Assembly: GCA_963791995.1 (NCBI GenBank)
Contig: CAWBUQ010000022.1
Span: 186,001-250,000 of the forward strand
Origin: Bog-473 sp963791995
GTDB lineage: Bacteria; Actinomycetota; Acidimicrobiia; Acidimicrobiales; RAAP-2
Direction of reading: 5' to 3'
Length of the DNA: 64,000 nucleotides
Shown here: piece by piece, positions 17,429-25,604 of the stretch
Numbering within the stretch: the first letter of the stretch is position 1
How the letters are laid out: every line of letters starts with the position of its first letter
Made by a program: the position numbers and the translations under genes
Notes under the pieces: generated by a model
The model's database searches: none
What the model was told of the DNA's origin: nothing
Seen by the model: the letters and a program-made list of their open reading frames with translations, nothing else

Positions 17429-17842
17429 TCAGGCCGATGCGACCAGCTCGATGGCGATCCCGTCCGGGTCGCGGAGCTGAAGGGAGGTATTCCCATTCTC
17501 GAGGACGACGCCATCGTGTTCGAGACCGAGCTCGGTGAGCGTGGCCGCCCAGGCACGTAACGACTCGCCGTCCGACACCGCGAACGCGAGATGATCGACG
17601 GCATCGTTGCCTGCTCCGGGTGAACCCTTGGGGTCACCGGTGCGGTTGGTGAGGACCACGACGAACTTGGCGCCTGGCTGGCGCAGCGCCACGTATCCGA
17701 TGTCCAGGTCTTCGGCATAGGGCGTGAGACCGAGCACCGTGCTGTACCAATGGGCGCTCACCGCTACATCGGAAACCAGCAATTGGACGTGCGACAGACC
17801 GATGATCGGGGCCACGCCTGCCGGCTGCTGCGCCGTTGCCAC
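17429..17842 (-). CDS. VOC superfamily protein (glyoxalase/bleomycin resistance type)
   Basis: Predicted 137 aa from ATG 17842. Two betaalphabetabetabeta modules are visible. The first begins LSHVQLLVSDVAVSAHWYS with a potential metal-binding His; the second has DHLAFAVSDGESLRAW and ends SLQLRDPDGIAIELVA, with a metal-binding Glu. This is the layout of a single-chain VOC domain pair acting as a dimer. Members are lyases, dioxygenases or antibiotic-binding proteins. It is not clustered with a pathway: the HSL-type esterase lies downstream on the same strand after about 170 bp in which nothing is recognised. Confidence 0.88.
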   Translation of the reverse strand: MATAQQPAGVAPIIGLSHVQLLVSDVAVSAHWYSTVLGLTPYAEDLDIGYVALRQPGAKFVVVLTNRTGDPKGSPGAGNDAVDHLAFAVSDGESLRAWAATLTELGLEHDGVVLENGNTSLQLRDPDGIAIELVASA

Positions 17843-17898
17843 GAACGAACCCTAGGTGCGAGCACGCGACAAGGAACGCCGTGTCGGCCCCCGGGCCC

Positions 17899-17928
17899 TT
17901 GACGCCTGAATTTAGGCGGGCCTAACAT
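17899..17928 (+). promoter_or_regulatory. Promoter with perfect inverted repeat in the spacer
   Basis: TTGACG (17899-17904) and TAACAT (17923-17928) are separated by 18 bp. Between them lies the perfect inverted repeat TTAGGC-GG-GCCTAA (17912-17925), whose right arm overlaps the -10 element. Binding there should block RNA polymerase. The half-sites resemble DtxR/IdeR halves (TTAGG/CCTAA), but the spacing is 4 bp instead of 9, so an iron regulator is not supported. It drives the small gene at 17958. Confidence 0.55.
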
Positions 17929-17957
17929 TCGGCTCTCCGAAGAGATCAGAGCCCAGT

Positions 17958-18188
17958 ATGAAGTCCCGGACCAAGAGGACAGCGACCGCCATGCGCAGGA
18001 TCGACTACGTCCGCCTCTTCGTGGATGACGGCGCGACCCGCGCTGAGGTCGTCGGTGTCGGCTTCCGCCTTCCCGTCTCGCGCCCGGTACCGCTTTCCTA
18101 CGCCTCGAAGCTGATCAGCGAGGGCATGCCGTCCGTCGCCCATCACCGGCACCGCCGCCGGTCCGATCGTGCCGCAGAAGGGACCTGA
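17958..18188 (+). CDS. Small conserved-looking protein of unknown function
   Basis: Predicted 76 aa from ATG 17958; an internal ATG at 17991 (MRRIDYVRLFVDDG) could also be used. The core TRAEVVGVGFRLPVSRPVPL looks like a folded beta-rich segment, and the C-terminus is basic. Support for a real gene comes from the promoter with an operator-like repeat just upstream, not from a recognised family. It is followed by a convergent gene at 18226. No function is assigned. Confidence 0.5.
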   Translation: MKSRTKRTATAMRRIDYVRLFVDDGATRAEVVGVGFRLPVSRPVPLSYASKLISEGMPSVAHHRHRRRSDRAAEGT

Positions 18189-18225
18189 AGCCTGACCCTC
18201 AACAGGCTCGGGACCCCGGGCCGGA

Positions 18226-18792
18226 TCAAGCGGGGAGCGTTCCGGACGTCGTGGGAGCGAGACCCTGTTGCTGGGCCATGATGGCTGACTGGACGACCTG
18301 AAGGTCCGAGGGGTCGATGGCCAGTGGCCCTCCGGGGACCGGCACTTGCCAGACGTGAGTCATGAACGGGGTGGTGGGGTCCGCATGCGAGCCGGGATCG
18401 CAAGGCTGCAGGCCGTCGATCTGCCCTGACGTGTCGCTGGTGCACAGGTTGGTGTGGGCATGCCACTGCACAAGGCAGCCGTAGGCCATCGGCCCGTTGC
18501 CATGACCTGGCATCAGGTACATCGCTGCGACAAGTACCGGACCGAAGGGGGTCGCCGCATAGACGAGAGAATCGACAGTATTGGGGTTCATCACGTCCTG
18601 CCGGTTCATGTACTTGAAGTTCAGGTAGTGCACGACCGGGTAATTGGTGCTGGTGATCGGGACATAGCCGTCAGCCAGCGCGGCACTGAGATCCTTGTAC
18701 TTGGCGACCGCGGCCGACGTGGCCTGTATGTACTGAGTCGCGCCGAGGACCTGCTGTGAAGTCGGCTGCGTGGTGCAATCGGGCGTTTGCAT
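18226..18792 (-). CDS. Conserved hypothetical protein with His/Cys-rich motif
   Basis: Predicted 188 aa from ATG 18792, which has AAGGG 8 bases upstream; the frame stays open to 18951 with only a TTG there. The protein has a Tyr-rich conserved block (GYVPITSTNYPVVHYLNFKY) and a distinctive segment LMPGHGNGPMAYGCLVQWHA followed by HTNLC. His, Cys and Met in that segment could bind a metal. No signal peptide is seen with this start, although a secreted location would fit the composition, so the true N-terminus may be missing. I recall similar unknown proteins in actinobacteria but cannot name a function. Confidence 0.6.
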   Translation of the reverse strand: MQTPDCTTQPTSQQVLGATQYIQATSAAVAKYKDLSAALADGYVPITSTNYPVVHYLNFKYMNRQDVMNPNTVDSLVYAATPFGPVLVAAMYLMPGHGNGPMAYGCLVQWHAHTNLCTSDTSGQIDGLQPCDPGSHADPTTPFMTHVWQVPVPGGPLAIDPSDLQVVQSAIMAQQQGLAPTTSGTLPA

Positions 18793-19047
18793 CAGGTGGC
18801 CCTTGTCCTGCTCGTCGCTCGAGATGGTGAGCGCATTGACCTCGCCTGAATGGCGTGAGCCAGTGCCCAGGTTTCCGTCGCGTCTCCGCCCGCGGGAGCG
18901 GGCGACTATCGCCGCCCTACCGGGTCGTGGGTTTGGACATGGCCGTTTCAAGGTCCGTCAACCAGGGAATACGAAGTTCGCAGATGAGGCCTGTTGCGAA
19001 CTCCCGCACAGGCAAGGACCCTTCTAGGTCATCAAAATGAGGGACGA

Positions 19048-19452
19048 ATGACTGGCAAGCGAACTGCCCCGAAGAAGGCCGGCAAGCGGACACCGGCGAA
19101 GAAGGCCGCCAAGCGGTCACCGGCGAAGAAGGCCGGCAAGCGGACACCGGCGAAGAAGGCCGCCAAGCGGACACCGGCGAAGAAGGCCGCCAAGCGTGTA
19201 CCAACCAAGAAGCAAGCGCAGAAAGCCGTCAAGAAGGCAACGAAGAAGGCCGCGCCGCGCGTGCCGGTCAGGAAACAGGCCAAGGAGGCGGCGAAGACGG
19301 CAACCGCCAGCCTTGCCGAGCATCTACCGACCAAGAAGCAAGCGAAGCGGGTTGCCAAACAGGCCGTGGAGCAGGCCCGCGAGGTCCAGCACGAGCTGGG
19401 TCGACGTCTCTCGGAGTCACTCGACGAACTTCTCCCGGATAGAGAGCGCTAG
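19048..19452 (+). CDS. Histone H1-like Lys/Ala/Pro-repeat protein (AlgP-like)
   Basis: Predicted 134 aa from ATG 19048, preceded by GAGGGA. The first half consists of nine-residue units such as KRTPAKKAA, four nearly perfect in both DNA and protein, then degenerate units (KRVPTKKQA, PRVPVRKQA, LPTKKQA). The C-terminal 35 residues are an amphipathic helix (VEQAREVQHELGRRLSESL). This resembles eukaryotic H1 tails and the KPAA repeats of Pseudomonas AlgP, a DNA-binding protein tied to polyphosphate granule organisation. The next gene, 74 bp downstream on the same strand, encodes a CHAD protein, a polyphosphate-binding fold. A role at the nucleoid-polyphosphate interface is therefore suggested, by inference. 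Confidence 0.75.
   Translation: MTGKRTAPKKAGKRTPAKKAAKRSPAKKAGKRTPAKKAAKRTPAKKAAKRVPTKKQAQKAVKKATKKAAPRVPVRKQAKEAAKTATASLAEHLPTKKQAKRVAKQAVEQAREVQHELGRRLSESLDELLPDRER
19084..19191 (+). repeat. Four tandem 27-bp repeats encoding KR(T/S)PAKKA(A/G)
   Basis: Four 27-bp units start at 19084, 19111, 19138 and 19165. They differ by only a few bases, so the array is young or kept homogeneous. Copy number could vary between strains. Confidence 0.9.
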
Positions 19453-19526
19453 GGAGGCGTGCGATCGCCGTCGTTCGTGGTACAGGAGCCCGCTTAGGCT
19501 CATCAGTCGACGGGTAACAACTCACA

Positions 19527-21041
19527 ATGGCGCTTGTTCGGATGGCAGAACTTGAGCGGGAGTTCAAGTTCGACACCCCTCTCGATACTGCGGTCCCGGA
19601 TCTGCGTGATCTCGTCGGTCGGACCGAGCGGCTCCCGCAGCGGGACTTCACATCCGTCTATTTCGATACCGCCGGCAAGCGGCTCTGGGAGCGTGGAATC
19701 ACACTTCGCTATCGGGTCGAGAAGGGGGAGACCGAAGGCCACTGGACGCTGAAGCTTCCCTCGGGGAGCCGAGCGTCAGTTCGGGAGCGGACCGAGGTGT
19801 CCTTGACGGGGAGCCGAGAAACCGTTCCGGAAGGGGTCACGGAGGTGACCCGAGGCGTCATCAGGCGCGAGTCCCTCCGCGAGCTCGTAGAGCTCGAGAC
19901 GATTCGGCAGCGCTTGGCGCTCCACGATGACGAGGACCGCACTGTCGGAGAGATCGACGACGATGTCGTGAGGATTCTGGGCGGACCTCGATGCGGGGAT
20001 CGATTTCGGCAGGTCGAGTTCGAGTTGGCCACCGAGGGAAGTGCACTGGTTCAAGACGTCATCGATCGCTTTGCCGCGGCACGAATGTCTGCGGGTGCCG
20101 CGCCGAAGATTGCCGTGGCACTCGGTCTCCGGGAGCCCGATCAACTCGGTCACACCGTTCTCAATCAGCACTCAACGCTCCGAGATGTCGTAGAAGCGGC
20201 CGTAATCGACGGCCTCGAACAGCTTCTCGATCGCGACTGGCGCCTGCGGCTCGCCGCTCCGGGGGTGGCAGAGGAGGATGTACACAAGGCCAGGGTCGCC
20301 ACACGACGTCTTCGTTCCAACTTGAAGACCGTGCAGGCGGTCCTCGATCCGGTGTGGACACGGCACGTCCGAGAAGACCTCCAAGAGCTTGGTTCGGTGC
20401 TGGGAGACATCCGTGACGCCGATGTGCTTGCAGGCCAATTGGCACCGGCTCCCGCAGAACTCCGCGCTCTTCTGTCTGAGGACAGGGCAAACGCCGTCCA
20501 GCGGCTGATGGAATTGTTGACGAGCGAGCGGTACCTCAATCTCTTGGACCGACTCCACGCAGCGACCCGGAATCCGCCGCTGCTCGCGGCCGACGGTGCG
20601 GACGCTCCTGGTTCGGGAAGAAGGCAGCTGACGAGTCTCGTTGGCGCCGAATGGAGCGCGCTGCGCCGTCGGGTGCGAAAGTCGGGTTCGGAACCATCTG
20701 ATCGCCAACTTCACCGAATTCGGATCGGAGCGAAGCGTCTCCGATACGCCGCAGAGATGGCGGAACCGGTCATCGGCAAGCCGGGGCATCGAATTGCTGG
20801 CGCAGCTGAGGACGTCCAGGCGCTCCTCGGTGAGCATCACGATGCAGTCGCGACAGAAGAGTGGCTCCGCTCTCACGTCCTCGGTCGCGCGCCGCAATCA
20901 TCGCACCGAGTCTCGGTGGCTTCGGCCTATGCCGCCGGTTCTCTTGCCGCGACTGAGCGACAACGCCAGCAGGAACTCCGACGTCGCTGGCCACGATCGT
21001 GGAAGGCCCTTCGGCGGCAAGGCAAGGCGTTGGCGAACTGA
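19527..21041 (+). CDS. CYTH and CHAD domain protein
   Basis: Predicted 504 aa from ATG 19527. Residues 8-200 form a CYTH domain with an intact ExExK signature (ELEREFKF), a YFDTAGKRLWERGITLRYR strand pair and TLKLPSG. From about 220 to 490 follows a CHAD domain with EDVHKARVATRRLRSNLK and DRQLHRIRIGAKRLRYAAE, its conserved His/Arg/Lys motifs. CHAD domains bind inorganic polyphosphate; CYTH domains hydrolyse triphosphates or bind polyphosphate. The histone-like repeat gene just upstream is probably co-transcribed. Compared with the protein at 5655, this copy keeps the catalytic Lys. Confidence 0.92.
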   Translation: MALVRMAELEREFKFDTPLDTAVPDLRDLVGRTERLPQRDFTSVYFDTAGKRLWERGITLRYRVEKGETEGHWTLKLPSGSRASVRERTEVSLTGSRETVPEGVTEVTRGVIRRESLRELVELETIRQRLALHDDEDRTVGEIDDDVVRILGGPRCGDRFRQVEFELATEGSALVQDVIDRFAAARMSAGAAPKIAVALGLREPDQLGHTVLNQHSTLRDVVEAAVIDGLEQLLDRDWRLRLAAPGVAEEDVHKARVATRRLRSNLKTVQAVLDPVWTRHVREDLQELGSVLGDIRDADVLAGQLAPAPAELRALLSEDRANAVQRLMELLTSERYLNLLDRLHAATRNPPLLAADGADAPGSGRRQLTSLVGAEWSALRRRVRKSGSEPSDRQLHRIRIGAKRLRYAAEMAEPVIGKPGHRIAGAAEDVQALLGEHHDAVATEEWLRSHVLGRAPQSSHRVSVASAYAAGSLAATERQRQQELRRRWPRSWKALRRQGKALAN

Positions 21042-21099
21042 ATGCCGTTACGACGCCGGGCTCAACTTCATCCTTTGATGAACCACCCTTCAGATTCGG

Positions 21100-23046
21100 T
21101 TACTTGAGCACCGTGGATGCGCACAACTCCAGGAATGGCGCCGGGCGGCCCACGAAGAAACCCTGAGCGAAATCGACTCCATAGTCACGGAGGAGACTGA
21201 GCGTGACCTCGTCCTCCACGCCCTCAGCAATGGTCAGACAGTCGAAGCCCTGCGCGAGCCTGACAATGGCTTGTACGACGTTCTGATTGGCGGGGCTGTC
21301 GGCAAGGCCTCGTATGAATTCGATATCGATCTTCAGGTAGCTGATTGGAAGCTTCTTCAGATGTGTGAATGTCCCGAATCCGGTTCCGAAGTCGTCGAGT
21401 GCGAGACTGCAGCCGAGCGCCACGACGCCGTGGGCGAACGCCTCACCCTTGGCGATATCGCGCATCAAGGCTGTCTCGGTGATTTCAAACACAACATGGG
21501 CAGGATCAGCACCTGTCTCTTGGACCTCGCTCTCAATGAGCGCCAGTAACCCAGGGGTCGTGATGGAGTCGGCGGAAAGGTTGACGCCCAGGTGGTGTCC
21601 CTCGGCGGCGCGACGGATCGCCCGTCTCACGACCCAGTGATCGATTTCCGTGATGAGGCCGTACTTCTCCGCCGCAGGCAGAAATTCGTCTGGCGGAATG
21701 AGTTCGCCGTTCCTACCCAACATGCGGAGCAACAGCTCCTGGCATGGAGTGCCTCCATCTATCGGGACGATTGGTTGAGAGAAGAGCACGAGCCTGTCCT
21801 CATCCAACGCTTCTCGGATCTTTCCGACCCAGGTGAGCATGGTCAATTCGTGCGAGGCGCGTAAGCGCTCGGACTTCTCTACCGAGATATCTCGGAATAC
21901 CACGACTGCGCCCTCCAGAGATCCTCCGACGAAGAGTGGCGAAGCTGAGATGGCAACCGGCAGAAATGAACCGTCCTTGCAACGGTAGAGGTGGTCTTCG
22001 AGCAGGACGTGACTGCCTTCGCTGCGAACCTTCAAGAGCTGGACGTTGCCCTGCGCGATGGACGTGGTGTCTTGTTCGTCCACTAAGACGTAATCGCGGA
22101 CCGGTCTTCCATAGAGTTCTTCTTCGGTCCAGCCGAGCAGCTGTGTGGCGGAGTCATTCATCGATGTCAAGAGGCCGTCGACGTCGACGGTGAAGAGCCC
22201 TTCAGCCATTTGATTCATGGCGATCGACCGAAACTCCTCGGCCCGCCGGCGCTCGGTCACGTCGACGACGACGATGCCGACCCCGATGACCTCGGCGTCG
22301 AGCTCCACGGGGTAGTAGCTCGCGAGCCAGTGGTGCCGGTGGCCTGGGTCGATGGCGACTTCACCGCTCACCTCGAGATTGCACACGGCTTCCCCGGTCT
22401 CGACCACCTTCCGAAAGATTGGTTCGATCTGGACCCAGATGTCCGGCACGACGTCGGCGATCGCTTCACCGAGCAGATCTTCCACGTTGGACCCGGTAAA
22501 CGAGGCGAGATGTTGGTTGAGGTGGGTCAGACGGAAGTCGAGGTCTGCAAAGCCGAAGCCGACCGGGGCAGACGCCTGAAGAGTCTCGAGTGTGCTGGTC
22601 GCCTCATCAGCGTGCCGATGAGCCTCGCGGAGGTCGGCGATCTGTTGGTTGTAGAGAGTCAGGTCGTGGGCGATGACGGATCCGCCGAGGATCGAGCCAT
22701 CGGCGGCGATGACGGGAGAAACCGTGATCGATACCCGTACCGACGTGCCATCCTTTCGGAGGCGCACGGTCTGGAAGTTCCGCACGATCTTCCCAGCTCG
22801 GACCTGTGCCAGAAGGTCACTGAGTTCCTCGGGCCGGTCCGGAGGAATGAGGAGTCCAACGCTGCGTCCCAACATCTCGGCGGCCGTGTATCCGTAGAGG
22901 CGTTCAGCCGCCTCGTTCCAGTGAGCGACGGTGCCATCGAGCCTCTTCCCGATGATGGGGTCGTCCGACGAGGCAAAGAGGGCGGCGAGAAACGCGTGTG
23001 ACTCCAACGCTTCGGCGTCTGCCCTGAGCGTCGCCTGAGAGGTCAC
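21100..23046 (-). CDS. PAS-domain c-di-GMP phosphodiesterase (EAL domain)
   Basis: About 648 aa using GTG 23046; the frame is open to 23286, so the start is uncertain. Three PAS domains come first (FASSDDPIIGKRLDGTVAHW; a middle one with HHWLASYYPVELDAEV; MAEGLFTVDVDGLLTSMND). The C-terminal EAL domain has the key residues: ELLLRM, GVNLSADS, ITETAL, LALDDFGTGF, YLKIDIEF, AEGVED and AQGFFVGRP. The EAL Glu and the DDFGTGF metal site are intact, so it should cleave c-di-GMP. No GGDEF domain is present. There is no membrane segment, so it is probably a soluble sensor responding to redox, light or a small ligand. Confidence 0.9.
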   Translation of the reverse strand: MTSQATLRADAEALESHAFLAALFASSDDPIIGKRLDGTVAHWNEAAERLYGYTAAEMLGRSVGLLIPPDRPEELSDLLAQVRAGKIVRNFQTVRLRKDGTSVRVSITVSPVIAADGSILGGSVIAHDLTLYNQQIADLREAHRHADEATSTLETLQASAPVGFGFADLDFRLTHLNQHLASFTGSNVEDLLGEAIADVVPDIWVQIEPIFRKVVETGEAVCNLEVSGEVAIDPGHRHHWLASYYPVELDAEVIGVGIVVVDVTERRRAEEFRSIAMNQMAEGLFTVDVDGLLTSMNDSATQLLGWTEEELYGRPVRDYVLVDEQDTTSIAQGNVQLLKVRSEGSHVLLEDHLYRCKDGSFLPVAISASPLFVGGSLEGAVVVFRDISVEKSERLRASHELTMLTWVGKIREALDEDRLVLFSQPIVPIDGGTPCQELLLRMLGRNGELIPPDEFLPAAEKYGLITEIDHWVVRRAIRRAAEGHHLGVNLSADSITTPGLLALIESEVQETGADPAHVVFEITETALMRDIAKGEAFAHGVVALGCSLALDDFGTGFGTFTHLKKLPISYLKIDIEFIRGLADSPANQNVVQAIVRLAQGFDCLTIAEGVEDEVTLSLLRDYGVDFAQGFFVGRPAPFLELCASTVLK

Positions 23047-23279
23047 CTCTCTAGATCGGGAGTTCAGAGCTCCCTCTGAAGCGTCTGCAACCTTCCTGCA
23101 ACCATCAGATTTCGTCGGTTTGACTCGTAGCACTCTAGAGGAGCCGTGCGCCCCCAATATCCTCCGGTGTGGCCCCATCGGCGCCGCAAAGTGCCATGTG
23201 GGTGCAGCGCTCCGTGTTCGAAGGGCCGTAGTGTGTCCAACTGTCTCGGGGCGTCGTTTCGACAACGAGGAGGGTGGTC

Positions 23280-24566
23280 GTGTCACCGCGAACGGGGCCT
23301 GTGAATGCCAGGCGAGGGCCCTCGGGGGCCCACCGACCCGGGAGACGCCGGCGGCGAATGCGCTTCGACGCCCCTCCGCCCCGGGCTCTGGCCGTCTCGG
23401 GGTGGGCGCTGCTGCCCCTGCGCGCCTTTCTTGGCGTCACCTTTTGCTTCGCCGGCCTCCAGAAGCTGGCCAATCCCAATTTCTTCAATGCGAACAGCCC
23501 TTCGAGCATTCAGGCCCAGCTGATCGCATCCATCCGCATCAGCCCGTTGCACGAGCTGCTCGGTCACCTCTTGCGCTTCGCTGTCCCGATCGGCATCGTC
23601 ATCGCTCTGGCCGAAGTGGCAGTCGGTCTGGGCACGATCCTGGGTTTGTGGACTCGGGTCGCTGCAGCCGGTGGGATGGTGCTCGCGTTCACGCTGTTCC
23701 TCACGGTGAGCTTCCATTCGTCTCCCTATTACACCGGAGCCGACATCGTCTTTCTCTTCGCCTGGATTCCGCTCGTTCTTGCCGGGTCGGGCGGAGTGCT
23801 CTCCCTCGACGGGGTGATCGCGGCACGGGTGGCAGACGAGTACGACCTTGGGCCGCCGATTGTCGTCCCCATACGATTCGCCCTCGTCCAAGAGGTGTGC
23901 GGCCATTTCGAGAACGACACTTGTGCCGCGAAGGGAGGACGTCGTTGCGACGTCTACGCCTGCCCCTTCCTCTCGGCCGACCCAGAGAGTCGCCGCGGAT
24001 CCGTCTCGAGGATTGGTCTCGACGCGGTCGATCGCAGGACCGTGGTCCTCGGGGGCGCCGCGGCTGCCGCGGTCGCCGTGGCCGGCGGTGTCGTCGCCGG
24101 AGCCGCTGCCGGACTCGGACGGGTTGTAGGTGGAGCGAAAAACCCTGCGAACGGGACCGTCTCGATAGCCCCACCTCATACGGGAGCTCCTGGGTCAGGC
24201 TCAGCCTCGACGACAACGACGCCCGGCTCGGCGACTCCGAGCACGACGACACCTTCGGGCACGCCGATTGGTCTGGCCAGCCAGGTGCCGGTCGGTGGGG
24301 CAGGGCGTTTCACCGATCCGAAGACGGGCGATCCAGGCCTTGTCCTTCAACTGGCAAAGGGGCATTTCGTTGCCTATGACGCGGTCTGTCCCCATGCCGG
24401 ATGCACAGTTGGCTATTCCCCTGCCGCCAACCTGATCGTGTGCCCGTGTCACGGTTCCGAATTCGACCCGAGCACCGGCGCGGTCGTGAGCCCGCCAGCG
24501 CCGCACGGTCTGGCCTCCATTCAGGTGGCCGTCGACGCCAGCGGCGAACTCGTCGTCGACAGCTGA
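23280..24566 (+). CDS. DoxX-like membrane protein fused to a Rieske [2Fe-2S] domain
   Basis: Predicted 428 aa from GTG 23280, six bases after GAGGAGG; GTG 23274 is too close to it. Residues 40-190 hold four membrane segments of DoxX/DoxD type. A Cys-rich linker follows (VCGHFENDTCAAKGG, then RRCDVYACPFL), then a twin-Arg DRRTVVLGG before another hydrophobic segment and a Ser/Thr/Pro linker. The Rieske domain at the C-terminus has CPHAGCTVG and CPCHGSEFD, the two Cys-His cluster-binding pairs. A membrane redox role passing electrons to or from quinones is inferred. Multi-span insertion followed by a Tat-type segment resembles actinobacterial QcrA, which needs both Sec and Tat. Confidence 0.85.
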   Translation: MSPRTGPVNARRGPSGAHRPGRRRRRMRFDAPPPRALAVSGWALLPLRAFLGVTFCFAGLQKLANPNFFNANSPSSIQAQLIASIRISPLHELLGHLLRFAVPIGIVIALAEVAVGLGTILGLWTRVAAAGGMVLAFTLFLTVSFHSSPYYTGADIVFLFAWIPLVLAGSGGVLSLDGVIAARVADEYDLGPPIVVPIRFALVQEVCGHFENDTCAAKGGRRCDVYACPFLSADPESRRGSVSRIGLDAVDRRTVVLGGAAAAAVAVAGGVVAGAAAGLGRVVGGAKNPANGTVSIAPPHTGAPGSGSASTTTTPGSATPSTTTPSGTPIGLASQVPVGGAGRFTDPKTGDPGLVLQLAKGHFVAYDAVCPHAGCTVGYSPAANLIVCPCHGSEFDPSTGAVVSPPAPHGLASIQVAVDASGELVVDS

Positions 24567-24597
24567 ACGCATCCGTCCTGAAGGAAAAGAATGAGTG

Positions 24598-25455
24598 ATG
24601 GAGACCATCGAGACTGAAGAGGGTCCCATCGAGATCGGACGAAGAGGATCGGGTCCGCCTGTCTTGTTCGTGCACGGCACGCCCGGAGGCGCCGACTCGT
24701 CACTCGCCATGGGCTGGTTCCTTGCTGCTGCGGGCTTCGAGGTCATCGCACCCTCGAGACCCGGTTACCTCGGAACGCCGCTGGCCGGGCGGAACACGAT
24801 CGATCATCAGGCTGACCTCATGGTCGCACTGTTGAATGCGCTGGGCCACGAGCGGGCCGGGGTCGTGACGTGGTCGGGCGGGGGACCGACCGGATACCGC
24901 CTCGCCGTGCTGCATCCGGCTCGGGTCAACGCCCTGGTTCCATTCGCCGCGGTGAGCAAATGCTACGAACCCTCCAAGCTCGGTGCCGACGAACGTCTCA
25001 TGGAGCAAACCAGCTTCGGGAATTGGGTGCTCCGCTTCATGGCGGCGCACATCCCGAAGTCCACCGTGACGGCCACGCTGAAGGCAGAGGGCGATCTTTC
25101 GAGGGACCAGCTCAAGGGGCTCACTGCAGAGGTGATGGAGAACGAGCACGAACGCGACGTCGTTCTGACCATGGCCGAAGTTGTCGGTGACTACGAGCAC
25201 CGCAAGGCGGGTATTGAAAACGATCTCGAGCAATTCGCCGACATCGAGTCCCTGCAGCTCGAGAGGATCACGATCCCCACCACGATCGTCGTCGGCAGCG
25301 CCGACATCGACGTGCCCACCGAGCACAGCGATTACGCCGCCGCCACCATCAAGGGAGCGGACAAGATCGTGATGGAGGGCGGCACACATCTCTCGCTGTT
25401 CGCCCACCCAGACGCCGCCTCAGTGCAAGCGCAGGTGGTGGCCAAACTCCGCTGA
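24598..25455 (+). CDS. Alpha/beta hydrolase
   Basis: Predicted 285 aa from ATG 24598 (GTG 24595 is possible), 31 bp after the DoxX-Rieske gene and likely co-transcribed. The oxyanion motif is LFVHGTPGG, the nucleophile Ser lies in VVTWSGGGPTG, the acid Asp in VVGSADIDVP and the His in MEGGTHLSLF. A cap region of about 90 residues lies between the nucleophile and acid (residues 115-210). The fold and triad are clear, but it could be an esterase, epoxide hydrolase or C-C bond hydrolase. No pathway genes identify the substrate. Confidence 0.88.
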   Translation: METIETEEGPIEIGRRGSGPPVLFVHGTPGGADSSLAMGWFLAAAGFEVIAPSRPGYLGTPLAGRNTIDHQADLMVALLNALGHERAGVVTWSGGGPTGYRLAVLHPARVNALVPFAAVSKCYEPSKLGADERLMEQTSFGNWVLRFMAAHIPKSTVTATLKAEGDLSRDQLKGLTAEVMENEHERDVVLTMAEVVGDYEHRKAGIENDLEQFADIESLQLERITIPTTIVVGSADIDVPTEHSDYAAATIKGADKIVMEGGTHLSLFAHPDAASVQAQVVAKLR

Positions 25456-25604
25456 ACAACGGCGTGCCGGACGCATGAGCCCGCCGCCGAGCTCATGAGC
25501 GTTGGCCGCGGATGACCTGTGACGGGCCCCGTTCTCCTCTGCCGCGTGGTGTCGAGGGTCGATAGATTGCCACTCGATCCATGCTCGAGAAGGGTGGAGT
25601 TCTG

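Noticed and set aside
17912..17925. IdeR/DtxR iron box upstream of the small gene at 17958
   Set aside because: The half-sites TTAGG and CCTAA fit, but the 4-bp spacing differs from the 9 bp of real boxes. It is kept only as an operator-like repeat.
19084..19191. CRISPR array
   Set aside because: The 27-bp repeats are contiguous with no spacers and lie inside a coding frame with a clear amino-acid repeat.
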